DNA of 64,000 nucleotides from Amphiura filiformis (GCF_039555335.1 NC_092641.1:36604548-36668547), one strand, 5' to 3'; counted from the stretch's first letter, positions 45,438 to 57,543 are shown. The notes: generated by a model from the sequence alone, not told the origin. Made by a program: numbers and translations.

Positions 45438-48400
45438 GTCAGTATACGTATGTGCTGAAGGAATAACTGCAAAACATTCTACAAGCATCGAAATAAGTCT
45501 TTGAACGCTTGCGTTTAATTACGGAAAACTCTCACCCCCTCACCCCTGTGCAATGATGAGAAATGCCAATGTCTTCAGCGGTTTACCAATGTGTTCCAAC
45601 ATTGATTGATGGGGAGAGGGGAAGGGTAAATCGTTGCTGTAGATGTCATGCTTCTATTGATGTATTGACACTTCCTGTCTATCATTTTGACATCCCTCCT
45701 CTTGACATTTTATGTCAATCACTTTGACATGTCCCATTGACAGTTCCCCCTAGTGTATATAAGGCGCATCATCATGTTTATTTAGTTGCTCTGATGAAGA
45801 TGGCACTCGCTAGAGTTCCGAAAGCTCAGCCCTCTCAAAAGGATTTCTCTAGGGAAAGATCAAATCTTACTCAGATGTCATGCTTGTTCTCATGCACAAT
45901 ATATGTCGTTTCTATGATCATATGAAATTCTGCACAGAATTTCGACAGAGTGTGCCAAGCATTCCAAGTACATTTTTCGAAGATAGTAGCTTCACATTAT
46001 AACCATAATCCAAACCTTAACATTTGGGACATCCTATTGCACAGAAGAGGAATTTTAGAGGATGTGGTGGACTGGTGGTGGAAGGGAGAACACATGGTAT
46101 TCACAAAAAAGTCTAAACACTATTAATTTTGAATTAGAAAATCTATTCAATTTTAATCTACAATCCTACAAATGCATCTATATATTTCATACATGTGTTA
46201 ATAATATCAGATATATTTTATATCTTTATTCAGGAGTTTTTTAAGCACTGTGAAGTTGGTGACGTTTGCGCAGAGGAAGAGGATGTGGTGGTAGAAGGGA
46301 GAACGCATTTCCATTGTCTGCTATGTCAAGCAATGGTTCGTTCTGTAAGTATGATCTGGGTACTTCGTCATGGTAACTTATGCCACTCCATGAGGTTTCA
46401 ATAACTCAATGAATGATACTGTGTGTGAAGATTGTAAGAAAAATAAGCTTGTTTTTTTCCAAGCCTCTTTTGTCCACATGCACAGCTATTCTATTATATG
46501 ACTTTAATGTTCATGGGACGTGATACATATGTGACCCGCTCTGACGAAACCTGCCATAAGTCGCACTCAGCCATTTCGAGATACAGCGAGTCAAAGTTGG
46601 GAAAGGGGTGAAAAACCTTGCAGATTTCGTTTTTCAGTTTTTATTATTTTTTGATTCCTTAATATGTTTACTTTAACCTACCATTGAAAACAAAATATTT
46701 TTTTACGTCTAAATCACCCAAATCTAGCATTTTCTGAGGCAAAACAAGTCCTTAACATGTCATTTTAAAACTTTAAAGCCATTTTCCTTGCATTTGCCTT
46801 TTCTGTATATGTTGCTCCCCCCCCCCCCCCTTCCCGTTGAAAGACCATAGAATGAGGACCACATGTCCCAGAAACATAATGTTGGTATCAAATGAAAGCT
46901 GAAGACCTATACTAAATGATGACATCAAAAACTCAATTTTCAAAATTAGTGGCTTATGTCTGGTTTTGTGGGAGCAGGTCACATATATATGGGAAAAAGT
47001 AATAGTTGTAAAACAAATTTTATTTTTATAATGTCAAAAGAATGCTAGATTAAAACAAAGAGGCAAAAAGTATGGACTCCATGCACCATGTTTGTGCATG
47101 GCATTATTTCATCATGTACCCAGTAAAGTTTGAACAGTCAAATGCTCCACTAATGAATTATACCAATAACCTGGGATCCCAGGGAGAACAGTGGCAGTAC
47201 ATTGATTGGTCACCCCACACAGTGTCATCGCCCCGATATCTCCATGGTAGAAATCGCCATGGTAGGTTGAATCCACAGCCACGAAAGGTCATTTTATTCC
47301 GACCTTATGAGACGCATATAATTAGCCAAGTGACCTGACTAAGGCTACTGACAATAGCCGGGGTAATTGATTTCTCGCTGTGTGAGTAAGCTTGTATACG
47401 ACATTGCGGTCAATGGTCATACTGCCTACGGAGTAGTGACTGCAGATTATAGCCTGCGCGCTGTAGTCCATACAGGACCAACGCAATATAAAATTAGCGA
47501 TTTTGGTCAGATTTTGAGTTCAAGACTCACGGCCGTTTCTCAAAGCGCAAACTAACAACTATCATATCTGTTCAACACATATTTTCAAGTGTATGAGACC
47601 AGATCTGGTTTCTTGAGACGAAATCATTTACGGGAGATATTCATCATTTTCTAACCCGGTATCCGAAGATTTTCGTCTGATATCAAAATCGTGCATAGCG
47701 ATTCACGTGTATCGATCCCGTGTATTCATTTTAGTGTCTCTGCTGCCTGGCTCTGCTGCACCAAATAATTATTAGCCAGGCGATGTCGGTGTGCCCCAGG
47801 TTAAATAAGAAATAAATAGATAAATACATTCATATATAAATAAATAATGCTCACAAAGTGCTATTTGTGCAAAATATTGCAACGCTCAAGCTTAAATATT
47901 CAAATTATTGGTTGATGTGGGGTTTGCAAGTAAAAGCAGGTAAATAATTTTGGTTTCCATTCACCGCAGCGTTATATGGTTTATGCGCACAGGGAAATTA
48001 TGAATCACCCCTCTCTGTGTATAATTTCTTGGGGAAAATGGAAATCTATGTTTTCTCTGACACAAGAACACATATATTGAATGTTTTTTAGTACAATGGT
48101 TAAATATTTTCATGGGGTGAAATATGGACTGCTCCATTCAACGAGGCTTTGTGGAACTGAATGGAACAGTCCATGTTTCACCAAATGAAAATATACTTTC
48201 CATTGAACAAATAAAAACTCATATATATTTAAATTCTTTTTCTTCTACTTAATTTTGATTACATTCTTTCAAGAATATCTAACTATATTTATTTTAGAAG
48301 CAACACCCACACCTATAATTGGCGAGTCAAGGTGTTCACTTTGCATGCTATACGCTCACATTTGTCTGTTTAAGTAAGTGTTTCCATGGTAGCTGCGCAT

Positions 48401-51400
48401 GAGTGCAATGGAAAATGGACTATTGCACTCGCATGGAGTGCAATAGCCTTTTCCAAAATATAGCAAAAATAATCAATAGTAATTGACCAATCAAATAACT
48501 GCATTAACTATGTTTGTTTTTTCTAGGCTTCCAAACTTCAAGATCATTGTATGCGTCATGCCAACACCAAAAACGTACCTCAAGAACATGAGATGTGCGT
48601 TAAGTATTTCACTAGTTTCATGCCAACATGCTCCCAGAATTGCCAACTGAGTCAGACTTCTACTAAACACAGGCATTGCAAGCTATGTGGAGGAGCACAT
48701 ACAGATCCTGTAAGTAGGTTTTCCATTATGTATGTTAAATCATCAGGGGACAGTTCAACATCACATAACTGCTAGCGCTAGTTGACACACACACATCGTT
48801 TAACTCCTGTCATACACATTGTAACAAAAATTAATATTGAAAAAAAAAAGATTTCCAAGTATTTGTGAGGAAAAGTTATTAGTTTGCAAGATAAAGGTAA
48901 AGTCATGCTGGTGCAATGTTCATGTGCTGAACAAAGTTCCCAACTCTTTTCATTGGTATTTGGGCCAGACTCCCCTGAATTAAACTTGTTGTGGGGTGTG
49001 CTACCCTTCCTGCATGACAAGTTTGTTTTACATTAAGAGCCTTGTCTGAGGCCACAACACACTAGTACATGTACCCCTGCTGTTCAAACCCTCAACCTAC
49101 TGATTATGAGTCTGAGCCTGTACCGTTAGTCCGTTGTTCAAAATAGGAACCTATTTCAAAATGATTATTATAACCAGCACTGCTGCATGTTCAAAGGGGC
49201 AGATGGGTAAGTTGGAAAAAAGCTGGGTGTGCGTAAGCCTTGACAGATAGACGTTCACGTCTGAACGTCCACCACAAATGGCATGTTATGTCGGCATTTT
49301 CACTTTTGAAGATATTGGACAGGCAAATTCTCCTCAAAATAAGCTTGACAATATTTATTACATGTCCCTCTTGCTTGTTTGCAAGGTAGTAAAAAATCAG
49401 TAAAAGAGTTAAGAAATCCTTTGTTTTCTATTGTTTTTGTAGAAATTTAATGGACCATAATTATTTCAAAACAAGCTCTGCTGACATTTCAGCCAGTTCG
49501 TGTGGGATGGTCACATATTACTTGGAAACTCTTTAAAACATCAAATTGAATGCTTACATGATTAATAACTTCAAGTTTGATTGTTTCCTCCTTTGTGTCA
49601 TATCAGGATAGCAGAGGTCTGGGTGTCCATGTAGAAAGCTGGCACACCAGACATTACACTGAAGTCAAGGAAATTGTTGATCTGGCAAGGAAACTCAAGA
49701 GTTACCTCTTACCTCAGGATGCACAGGTAATATTAGTTATTACGTGAAGCAGATGTATGGTACAAGAAATGTGTCAAGTCTTAAAATGAGTATAGTATGA
49801 CACTGAGCACATGATAATTTCCTTTACCATACCGACGCTCAACCTAATAACAAATTTATCATACCACTAAGTCATTCTAAATATTGAAATAATTGAGTTT
49901 TTAAGCATTCTAATTGTTTAAAAAAGGAAAAGTGCTTACAACGCGTATCTCGCCATATATGCGTATTGTGCCCTCCCCGGTTATAAAGCCACCCAGTTTT
50001 GGAGTGAAATTGCCCATCTGCATGTAGGGATGGGCTTATACCCGAGTGGTTATGGTAATAATAATATTGATGAGAAGAACTTAACACAACCAATGGTATA
50101 AATTGCATTGTGCATCTGTACTCTCCAAACAGCTAATGAACCTGAAGAACTAAACCAATGCCTTCATTTGTATTTCAAATTAGGGGACTGAAAGCCAGCA
50201 ACAGCAGCACCAAGATCAACAGCAGCAGCAACAACAGCAGCAGGTTGGTATGTCTGTCCAGCAAGAAGGTATGGGACCAGGTGGTGACACCTCAACTACT
50301 ATGGAACAGGCAGTATACACACAAGGTAACACCCTAGTATTGTAATATATGTCCGTCCATATCAAAACGATGCACTTGTCGGCTGCTACATGTGTCTCTT
50401 TTTACAAAATAGCTAGGAATAAATCTCAATTGGAGGTCATTTCAAATCATCTCTAAGTCACATGGTTTAGGAATACAGAGAACATTCCATAACCATGTGA
50501 CTTGGGATGATTTGAAGTGACCTCCACTTCAGATGAGTCTGGTATTTATTTCTAGCTATTATGTGAAATGAGACAACAAGTGCATCCTTTTGATATGGAT
50601 GGACACATTATGCACAATTTATTTTGTCATTCTTACGAGATTTTTACGAAATTTAGGCAAAATGCAAATTTTTTGAGGAAAAACATGTTTTTTGGCCCAT
50701 ATTCTTTCAGACCCCATAACTGAAAAAAACCGATTACTTAATAAGTAATAAAATCTAGATTATTTTATTATTATTATTTTGACCAACTTTGAGAAACTGA
50801 GAAAACTTTGAGAAAAATGCTGAATGTTGCCCAAAAAACTTAAAAATCCTAATTTTCGCCCAAATATATTTTTTAATATTCTAGGGGGATTTAACTAATA
50901 AGGATATAAATCACTATTACTGTAGTATGACTTATTTGCTTTTTGACTGTTTAATATTTACATAAAAAGAATAAAACACAAAGATAATTTTAATGTATGT
51001 TTTTTCTAAAAGTGGCACAAAATGGCCCGTATGCCCACTAGTGTCACTGCAAACATTGTGTCTTTTGCGAAAAATTGACAATGTCGGTACTTTAAACACA
51101 GTTGTGCATACAGAAAGTTTGTGGGTTTTCATACCTGCCCCATTTTGATGCCTCCCAAGAACGAAGCCCTTGGCATGTACCCCCTTGCCCCCAGCTACGC
51201 TTCTGATTATCATGACTCAAAGTTTAGACAGATTTTAATCAACCCGTACTTGTTTCAGTCTGTTCATCTGTCCAGGATAATATCACTTGTCTGCATGATC
51301 ACCAGTGCTACCCATTTTCCGTTCTCTTAGCAACTGCAAATGCTTATTAATTGAAGGAGAAAATGATTGTATTTTTCAAACAGTTGCGGTAGCTCATCTG

Positions 51401-54400
51401 TTGCAAGTACCAACATTACATATTTAATTATTCATTGATTCAGGTGTGATACCCCCTGGAAGTTGGCAAACCAGTACAACCCAGATGACAGATGGGACCC
51501 TAGCAACAGTTCATCAGTGGACAGGGTCAACTCCTCCAGTTTATCCTCCAAGTTGCACATTACAAAACATGGACCAAACACAAGCAGGAGGTGAAAGCTA
51601 TGTAATACAGGTATTGGTGCTGATGCATTCAGTTGATAGTGCTTTTTAAACATAGGGCTATTCCAGTTGAATTCCATACACCGGTTATGAGAGACAGGAC
51701 CTGAATTTCACTGGGAGTGTGAATTTCAAATGGGTTACCTGAATGGGTGCTCCTTTTGAAATCTACACTCCCTGTGTAGGAGATTAAGGTCATGTCTGCC
51801 ATAGGGGGTATATGGATTTCAACTGTAATAGCCCGTTATTTGAAACCTATTATAAAGGGACTTCCAGAAATCTGCCGAGAACCCCACAAATCTGCACAGT
51901 TGTCAAATGCCCAGGCATAGAGAATTAAGATTGTCTGGGTTGACAAGAAAACAAAGTTCATACTAAGCGTGTACGCAATGTAAGGAATGTGTATGCTTTA
52001 TTCTGTACCACGCTATGTCCGTGTGTGTTTATCGCGGAGCCACTAGCGTTCATAATGTTTGAGCTTGGCCAAGAATTACTAAATTTACCTGAACATGTAA
52101 AAAAAACACCCTGTTGATATGCCATTCTGTGGATATCTCAATATGAAGAGTTCAGATGCAAAAACCAATACATTCTTTTTCTTGATTTGAAATATGTGGC
52201 TGGACGCGGCGAATGAGCCGTAAACTCGGCAAACTTCATTTCGAGCTACAGGTGAAAATATATGCAAATCTCGTATTTTGGCGAAGTTGAGATTTTTGCA
52301 GATTTGAAATGTTTAAGCTTTCTTCTAAACACATACAAAGTTTTATTTTAAAGAAATAAGTGGAAATATGAAATAATCTACATTTTCTGAGGCCCATCTG
52401 ATGAATGGTCTTTATGCTTCCCTAACTTTGAACGCGTTTTCTCGGTTTCGCGTTTTGATTCATGACAACCTATAACAAGCCATAACTTCGCTTCTGATTG
52501 TCATATGAAGTTCATTGAGGTGTCATTTTAATTCCTGAAACATGAAGGGGGACTTTACGGCTTATTCGAGGTGTCCAGGCACATATAGTCATGTATATCT
52601 TGTCAAATGGGCTATTCCAGATGTATTCTGCACCCCCCCTATGGAAGACATTTAAAAAAAATACAATTCCAGCTGGAATTGAGATGTGTCTAGAATTCCA
52701 GCAGTCATTTTAACACAGATTCCGCTGGAGGGTATGGAAGACATTGAGATTAGGTGAAATTCCGGCTGCTAAAATTAACAAAAAAACAAGAGTGGGGATT
52801 GTGAAAGGCCATGAATGATGTGCCTATGGCGGCTGGAAAATGGTCAAAAATGCTCCAATTCCGGCAGGATCTTCACTTATGGTCGCCATCTCGATTAACC
52901 TATGAATGACATTTACAATTTACTTGAATTCTGGCTGAAAACTGAAAAAATGTTCTAATTCCAGCTGGAACCCTATGGAAGACATTTACATTTATTTGAA
53001 TTCGGCTGGCCATATTGCCACAATTAAGGCAGGGACTTCCATGGGGTTTTCCTGACATGTGAATTCCGGCTGTCAATTTAGCCCCGAATTCCGGAAGTGT
53101 CTTCCATAGGGGGGGTGCGGAAGACATCTGGAATAGCCCAATATAAAGAATATGATAAGAAAATATGTGCTTTTTTATCATAGTTTCAAAAATATACATG
53201 GTATTTTACAGTAGGGTGTCAATTAAAAGCAAGCATTATATGGTAGATGTTGGTGACATAACTCGATCAGTTTGAAAATGGCATTTATCATAAGCAAGCA
53301 TATGTGCACAAACCAATAGGGTGCAACTTTTGAATCGGTACCTTCTATCAGTTTTAGTTTTATAACTTTGTTTATATTTCTGCATCATTTGTCATCACTG
53401 ATATCTCAAATTAAAGACAACATCCATCCTTATGGTTACCTTGATTTTCTAAATGGACCCTCACTTTAGCTATAAAGTCATGAGTCATTAAATGCAACCT
53501 TATTCATTGAACTGACTGTAATAAATGATGTGATTTTTGCCCACAGGAACATCCAGTTGAACACACAGGTTCTGAGTTTGTGATCCAAGAAGCAGCAGCC
53601 CAATCAGGGGTAGATGAAGGCTATACCCTGCAGGTGCAAACCTCCTCATTAAATCCAAGTCAAGAAGCTGCTTCTATAATCCTCCAAATGATGGACAGAG
53701 TACAGATGCCTGCAACTGAACAAACAAACCAACAACAATCTCAAGAAATAATGGTGGTTCAAAACGAGTCAAGAAAACGGGGACATTCAGAGGACGATAC
53801 TAGCCAATCCAATAAGACATCTAAACAAGATGAAAGTACTTCATTAGATAGTGATACATTACCCCTAGTGTTCAAATCTAAACCACTACCAGGAACTGTG
53901 ATTGACCCAGTAGCAACTCCTCGTAAGATTTGTCATCAGTGTCTAGTGTGTGGATCAGGGAGTTACCTCAGATCAATACGTGTGTCAAGTGAAGGCAATA
54001 AGAGGAATATGAACAAAGCACAGACAGCAAGGCTCATGACATATTACAAACTTGCTGTGGATCCAACTACACCAGTAAGTACTTTAAATGCATTGGCAAG
54101 TAAGGGACACAAGTTGCACCTAATGTTAATGGTATTATCAGTACACCTGACATACTTTGGGGTGGTATTCCATTCAGCCTTTAGCGTCATGATATTGTCC
54201 CCTATTTCATTGAACAAGCTGGAGTAACAATTTTAACTTTTAGTGAACATAAATTCTTTTTAACTTCTGATTTGATGAAGAACTTCAGTGAAAGATTTTA
54301 TCATTTTACTTTGATAATCATATTGAAAAGTTGTTCTTCCTTGCTTTCCTGATTTCAGGAAATGTTAAAGAAAATTGACCAATTTCAGGAAATATTTCCA

Positions 54401-56281
54401 CTACTATTCATGTGCAAAAGAATTTAGGGAATAGTGCATTTTCAGGATTTCTCCATGTTTTCGGGAAATTTTGACAACACCAAGTGACATCTCTGCACAA
54501 TGTAATACAGATTTTTATGCAAGTGGTGATCAATGAGATTGCAGAATTCATATCAACTAAAGGCTAAGGATTGAAACTAAACTTGCCTTGACTGATAATT
54601 GAATACATTTCATACACTCTTTGATAGCGAGAACCAATCAGAGCAAGCGTTAGAAAAATGCGAAACATGCATTAATTGTGTATCTTGTGCACTCCGCGTA
54701 CTACGCGCAGTGTTTCATTCGCGTCGCGTAGGATTGATTCATTTGTTGGGCGGGTTGATGCATTTATATTTCTTTCTATTTGCGAACATATTTAGTGATA
54801 ATTCGTTATAAAAAAAGAAAAATCACACATTTTTTTTTTTTTTTTTTTATGAAATAGGTTAATAAACGCGTATTACTTGTTGCTCGAGGAATTAGACAAA
54901 GTAATGTACTTGCGCTGATGTTGATGCATCTAATGCAATCCCCCCCCCCCCTTCAGGGCTCGTGCATTAGACGCATCAACATCAACGCGCATGCATTAGT
55001 TTGTATAATTTCTCTCCCAACAAGATAATACTTGTTCATTAACCTATAAATATGCCACAACCCCATCACATGTTAGGGACTATGCCTTGCTCCTTGGTTC
55101 AATTCCTATCAAGTTAGTCCATCCACAAAGAAAGTTGGATAAGGCCAAAATAGATTAAAATGTGGTTTCTGGTAACAAGCTAAGAATGAAAATGGGAAAG
55201 AAACCGTTTCGGTTCATGAAAAGAATTTATAAAACCTTTTTTTTTTAAATTCTCCAATGAAATGAAACCAATTGCAAGTTGTATTTATTATGCACAACAT
55301 AGTCATATGTATCATTTCATTTCACTTTAGTTTAAAGGTTTTTACAGATTTGATTTTAAAATGGATATGAAATATATGTTAGTTTGGACAATTTCATGTT
55401 GGACGTTTGACAGGAACTATACCTGATTGTTTTCATGTGTTTATTTGTTACCATCATATCCAAATACGGAACTTGCATGTAAACAAAATATGAGTAAAAA
55501 TAAAAAAGTAACAAGGAATTTGATTATATTTGTCATATAAAATCAATACTCTTCACCCAACATTTCAAAGACAACTACTGTGTTTTGATGTAATGGGATT
55601 TTTTTTATGCATCACCAAAGGTATTATAGTTATGTATTCATTTATTTCCATAGCTATATATTTTTGTTTTTTAGCACTTTTAGTTCTTTTTTAAAAATAA
55701 ATATTATGATCTGGTTTTGTTTACAGGGCAAATTGATCTGCAAAAAAGACTTTGAAATCTGGCTGCAATATGACAAGAAACTCCAGCAGTTATTGCACGG
55801 AGGAGAAGAAGACAAACCGCAGAAAGATCTAGATGGAGTTTTGACCAAGACAAAATCCCCAGGGAGAAAACCGCTCAGTATCACCAAAAGTAACAAATCG
55901 GAACTGTCACCTACATCCCAAGCTAACGTAGGGCGTAAACCCAAGAAATCATCAACACAGATACGAGTGCCTCGCAGTCGACGATTACAAGAAAGGATGA
56001 ACAAGCCTGAAGTAGGTGCATCAGATGAGGAAAATGAAACTAACAAACAAAGATCACAAGATGATGATAATGAAATGAATGAAGACAGTGCAGAACAAGT
56101 GGTACTGGTATCAGTACCAGAGGAAGATGAGGAGGTGGAAGGAGAGGCACAATTTAAGATTATTGTTAGTAGTGTGATGTCGGACAGTAATGAAGAAGGT
56201 GATCAAGCTACACAGGTAGCTGTACAAGAAGAAGCAAATAGGCGTGCAAGAAGTGTGAGGATTGTAACAGCCAAGAGGTAA
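45288..56281 (+). CDS. Zinc-finger, Gln-rich nuclear-type protein (eight coding exons, 651 aa)
   Basis: Exons 45286-45437, 46234-46344, 48527-48709, 49607-49726, 50184-50325, 51444-51610, 53547-54074 and 55727-56281. All have GT-AG introns with matching phases, and the 1956-nt total is in frame. C78-x2-C81-x12-H94-x3-H98 is a C2H2 finger; C138-x2-C141-x14-H156-x4-H161 is a second, looser one. Both are split by introns. Residues 189-210 are Gln-rich. C420, C423, C426 and C472 sit in a compact domain. The C-terminal part has basic SPGRKPLS and VGRKPKKS motifs (AT-hook-like or nuclear signals) and a long acidic stretch. It probably acts in the nucleus as a DNA- or chromatin-binding factor; this is inference. 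I do not recognise an orthologue. The ATG is 2 nt after an acceptor AG, so a 5' UTR exon or earlier coding exons must lie upstream. Confidence 0.85.
45640..45850 (+). mobile_element. Solo terminal-repeat fragment, possibly of a Penelope-like element
   Basis: Contains TGTATATAAGGCGC (TATA-like) and then CTCTGATGAAGATGGCACTC, GCTA, GAGTTCCGAAAGC. A stem GGCACTC/GAGTTCC with a GCTA loop lies between CTGATGA and GAAA, as in the ends of Penelope-type terminal repeats. It sits in intron 1 of the zinc-finger gene. Boundaries are not defined. Confidence 0.4.
46234..46344 (+). CDS. Zinc-finger gene exon 2
   Basis: 37 codons, phase 0-0, acceptor TTTATTCAG, donor GTAAGT. EFFKHCEVGDVCAEEEDVVV precedes the finger's first cysteines in HFHCLLCQAMVRS. 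Confidence 0.85.
46530..46983. mobile_element. TA-flanked MITE in intron 2
   Basis: Ends TGTGACCCGCTCTGACGAAA and GGTTTTGTGGGAGCAGGTCACA are inverse. TA on both sides. GCCATAAGTC near the left pairs with GGCTTATGTC near the right. 454 bp, non-coding. Confidence 0.72.
46985..48526. other. Intron 2 remainder
   Basis: Contains a short self-complementary stretch near 48120-48180 (GGACTGCTCCATTCAACG against TGAATGGAACAGTCCATG) and another at 48410-48450 (TGGACTATTGCACTC against GAGTGCAATAG). No exon recognised. Confidence 0.4.
48527..48709 (+). CDS. Zinc-finger gene exon 3
   Basis: 61 codons, phase 0-0, acceptor TTTTTTCTAG, donor GTAAGT. ASKLQDHCMRH completes finger 1. The rest is Cys/His-rich, with RHCKLCGGAHTDP starting finger 2. 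Confidence 0.88.
49607..49726 (+). CDS. Zinc-finger gene exon 4
   Basis: 40 codons, phase 0-0, acceptor GTGTCATATCAG, donor GTAATA. DSRGLGVHVESWHTRHYTEV supplies the histidines of finger 2, followed by a helix-like KEIVDLARKLKSYLLPQ. Confidence 0.88.
50184..50325 (+). CDS. Zinc-finger gene exon 5 (poly-Gln)
   Basis: 47 codons plus one base, acceptor TTTCAAATTAG, donor GTAACA. A mixed CAG/CAA tract encodes a Gln-rich run broken by His and Asp, then GMSVQQEGMGPGGDTSTTME. Likely flexible; length may vary between alleles. Confidence 0.8.
50350..50607. mobile_element. Hairpin MITE in intron 5
   Basis: Almost complete inverted repeat: GTCCGTCCATATCAAAACGA and GATGCACTTGTCG at the left, TGCATCCTTTTGATATGGAT and GGACAC at the right. 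Inner halves AAATCTCAATTGGAGGTCAT and ATGACC-like inverse also pair, leaving a tiny loop near 50478. TA/TAT flanks. Confidence 0.75.
51444..51610 (+). CDS. Zinc-finger gene exon 6
   Basis: Phase 1 entry, phase 0 exit; acceptor TTGATTCAG, donor GTATTG. Reads VIPPGSWQTSTTQMTDG onward to GGESYVIQ; Pro/Ser/Thr/Gln-rich, activation-domain-like composition. Confidence 0.8.
51653..51835. mobile_element. GGGCTATTCCAGTTGAA-family MITE, copy 1
   Basis: Starts GGGCTATTCCAGTTGAATTC and ends GGATTTCAACTGTAATAGCCC. Inside, GTGTGAATTTCAAATGGG and CCTTTTGAAATCTACACTCC are inverse. Further copies lie at 57018-57187 and 57418-57543. Confidence 0.72.
52607..53142. mobile_element. Longer GGGCTATTCCAG element with AATTCCGGCTG repeats
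   Basis: Starts GGGCTATTCCAGATGTATTC and ends GGAAGACATCTGGAATAGCCC. CTATGGAAGACATTTA and AATTCCAGCTGGAA / AATTCCGGCTG words recur through it. Related by its ends to copy 1 but with a different interior. Confidence 0.7.
53547..54074 (+). CDS. Zinc-finger gene exon 7
   Basis: 176 codons, phase 0-0, acceptor TTTGCCCACAG, donor GTAAGT. Gln/Ser-rich first half, basic ESRKRGHSEDD, then PRKICHQCLVCGSGSYLR, the start of a Cys domain that continues to CKKDFEIWL in exon 8. The C-x2-C-x2-C...C layout recalls a ZAD-like or other zinc-binding module, but cysteines are too few for certainty. Confidence 0.88.
54880..55015. repeat. Inverted repeat in intron 7
   Basis: GCGCTGATGTTGATGCATCT and AGACGCATCAACATCAACGC face each other across a C run (54942-54953). 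GTAATGTAC.../CATTAG parts also pair weakly. Possibly a small MITE. Confidence 0.45.
55727..56281 (+). CDS. Zinc-finger gene exon 8 (C-terminal)
   Basis: 184 codons and TAA, acceptor TTTGTTTACAG. GKLICKKDFEIWLQYDKKLQ closes the Cys domain. Basic GRKP motifs, RVPRSRRLQERM and an acidic Asp/Glu run follow, then a basic end RRARSVRIVTAKR. A poly(A) signal AATAAA lies at 56617-56622. Confidence 0.88.
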   Translation, partial: GKLICKKDFEIWLQYDKKLQQLLHGGEEDKPQKDLDGVLTKTKSPGRKPLSITKSNKSELSPTSQANVGRKPKKSSTQIRVPRSRRLQERMNKPEVGASDEENETNKQRSQDDDNEMNEDSAEQVVLVSVPEEDEEVEGEAQFKIIVSSVMSDSNEEGDQATQVAVQEEANRRARSVRIVTAKR

Positions 56282-56365
56282 CATGGTTACCACAATACCA
56301 CAGCCTACAAAAATGTAGGTTCTCTATACACAAATCCAACTTGACACATTCCTACACCTCACTGG

Positions 56366-56554
56366 CAGCCATAGCTGGGGGCCTTCCATCCATTTTACGC
56401 GATACCAGTATCACAGGTGTGCAACGTTTACCGATCCCGTGATGCGGCGCAAGTGTTACGCCCTCTGATGCGCTCGCAATAGTGGGCGTCTTAAATCGCA
56501 ATCCAAACGAACTAAGCTAGTTTGACGCGGATAGCCCCCAGCTATGGCCGACTG
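56366..56554. mobile_element. MITE in the 3' flank of the zinc-finger gene
   Basis: Inverted ends CAGCCATAGCTGGGGGCC and GCCCCCAGCTATGGCCGACTG. CATTTTACGCGATACCAG and CGATCCCGTGATGCGGCGC inside. It lies between the stop and the first AATAAA, so it is probably carried in the 3' UTR. Confidence 0.6.
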
Positions 56555-57017
56555 ATCCTGACCATCACTTGGCTCGTTGGATTCGTCTATAGATCAGGGA
56601 AGATTTAGTTTTGTAAAATAAACAGTTATGATGTCAATACAGGTCAATTTGTTCAGAAACCCAGGCTTAGTGATTACTACCAAGTAAAAGATTAATATTT
56701 ATTTTTTATATCAGGCTTACAAGCAGGACAAACTTATCTACATATTGTATAGTTTCTGTGCAGTACACAGATCAAGATGTAATATTCAACAATATTGTAT
56801 TGATTATTTGATTGTCATCCGGGTATTCGCCAGCGAAGTGGTTACATAACTTCCTGGTAACTGGATTCCTTTTGGAATTGGTAATACTATGTCATAGACT
56901 TTGTGTTGTGATCATTTCGATCGTGATCCAGTTGACGTAGTGATAATCGGATTACGTGCAACACTTCGCTGGCGAATTGTAAGCATGGTGCCATGCTGCT
57001 TCAGCATTTTCATGCAT

Positions 57018-57187
57018 GGGCTAATCCAGTTAATTCCATACACTCCGTATGGAATACATGACCTTAATCTTCCACACAGGAAGTGTGAATTTCAAATGGC
57101 GTTTATACCTGATTGGTTGACTCCATTTTAAATTTACACCCCCTGTGTGGGAGATTATGGGGTAAATGGATTGTAACTGGAATAGAC
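57018..57187. mobile_element. GGGCTATTCCAGTTGAA-family MITE, copy 2
   Basis: Starts GGGCTAATCCAGTTAATTCC and ends GGATTGTAACTGGAATAGACC, with CCTTAATCTTCCACACAGGA and CCCCTGTGTGGGAGATTATG pairing inside. Confidence 0.7.
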
Positions 57188-57417
57188 CAACAAGACCACA
57201 TTTATTGACTGAAAAAGCAGGGAAATACACACTGCTTAGTTATAGTTGTATGTCATCAATGAAAGGGAATATTCTCTTGATAAGCTTTGGTTTAGCAAGT
57301 ATTTTGCCACAAACTCCATGTCATGACAGTGGCAAACTGAGCAAATGTCCAATTCAGGCAAATTAAAGTGGCAAAGCCAACTCCCTGACCCAGAATAAAT
57401 CTGCTGGAACAAAAATA

Positions 57418-57543
57418 AAGGGCTATGAATTTCAAATGGGGTTACCTGAATCAAGTGAATTGATGACTCTATTTGAAATCTACACCCCCTGTGTGGGAGA
57501 ATTTCTTCCATATGGGGTGTATGAATTTCAACTGGAATAGCCC
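57418..57543. mobile_element. GGGCTATTCCAGTTGAA-family MITE, copy 3 (short)
   Basis: The right end CTGTGTGGGAGAATTTCTTC...TTTCAACTGGAATAGCCC is intact. The left end GGGCTATGAATTTCAAATGG has lost the outer part of its arm. Confidence 0.65.
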
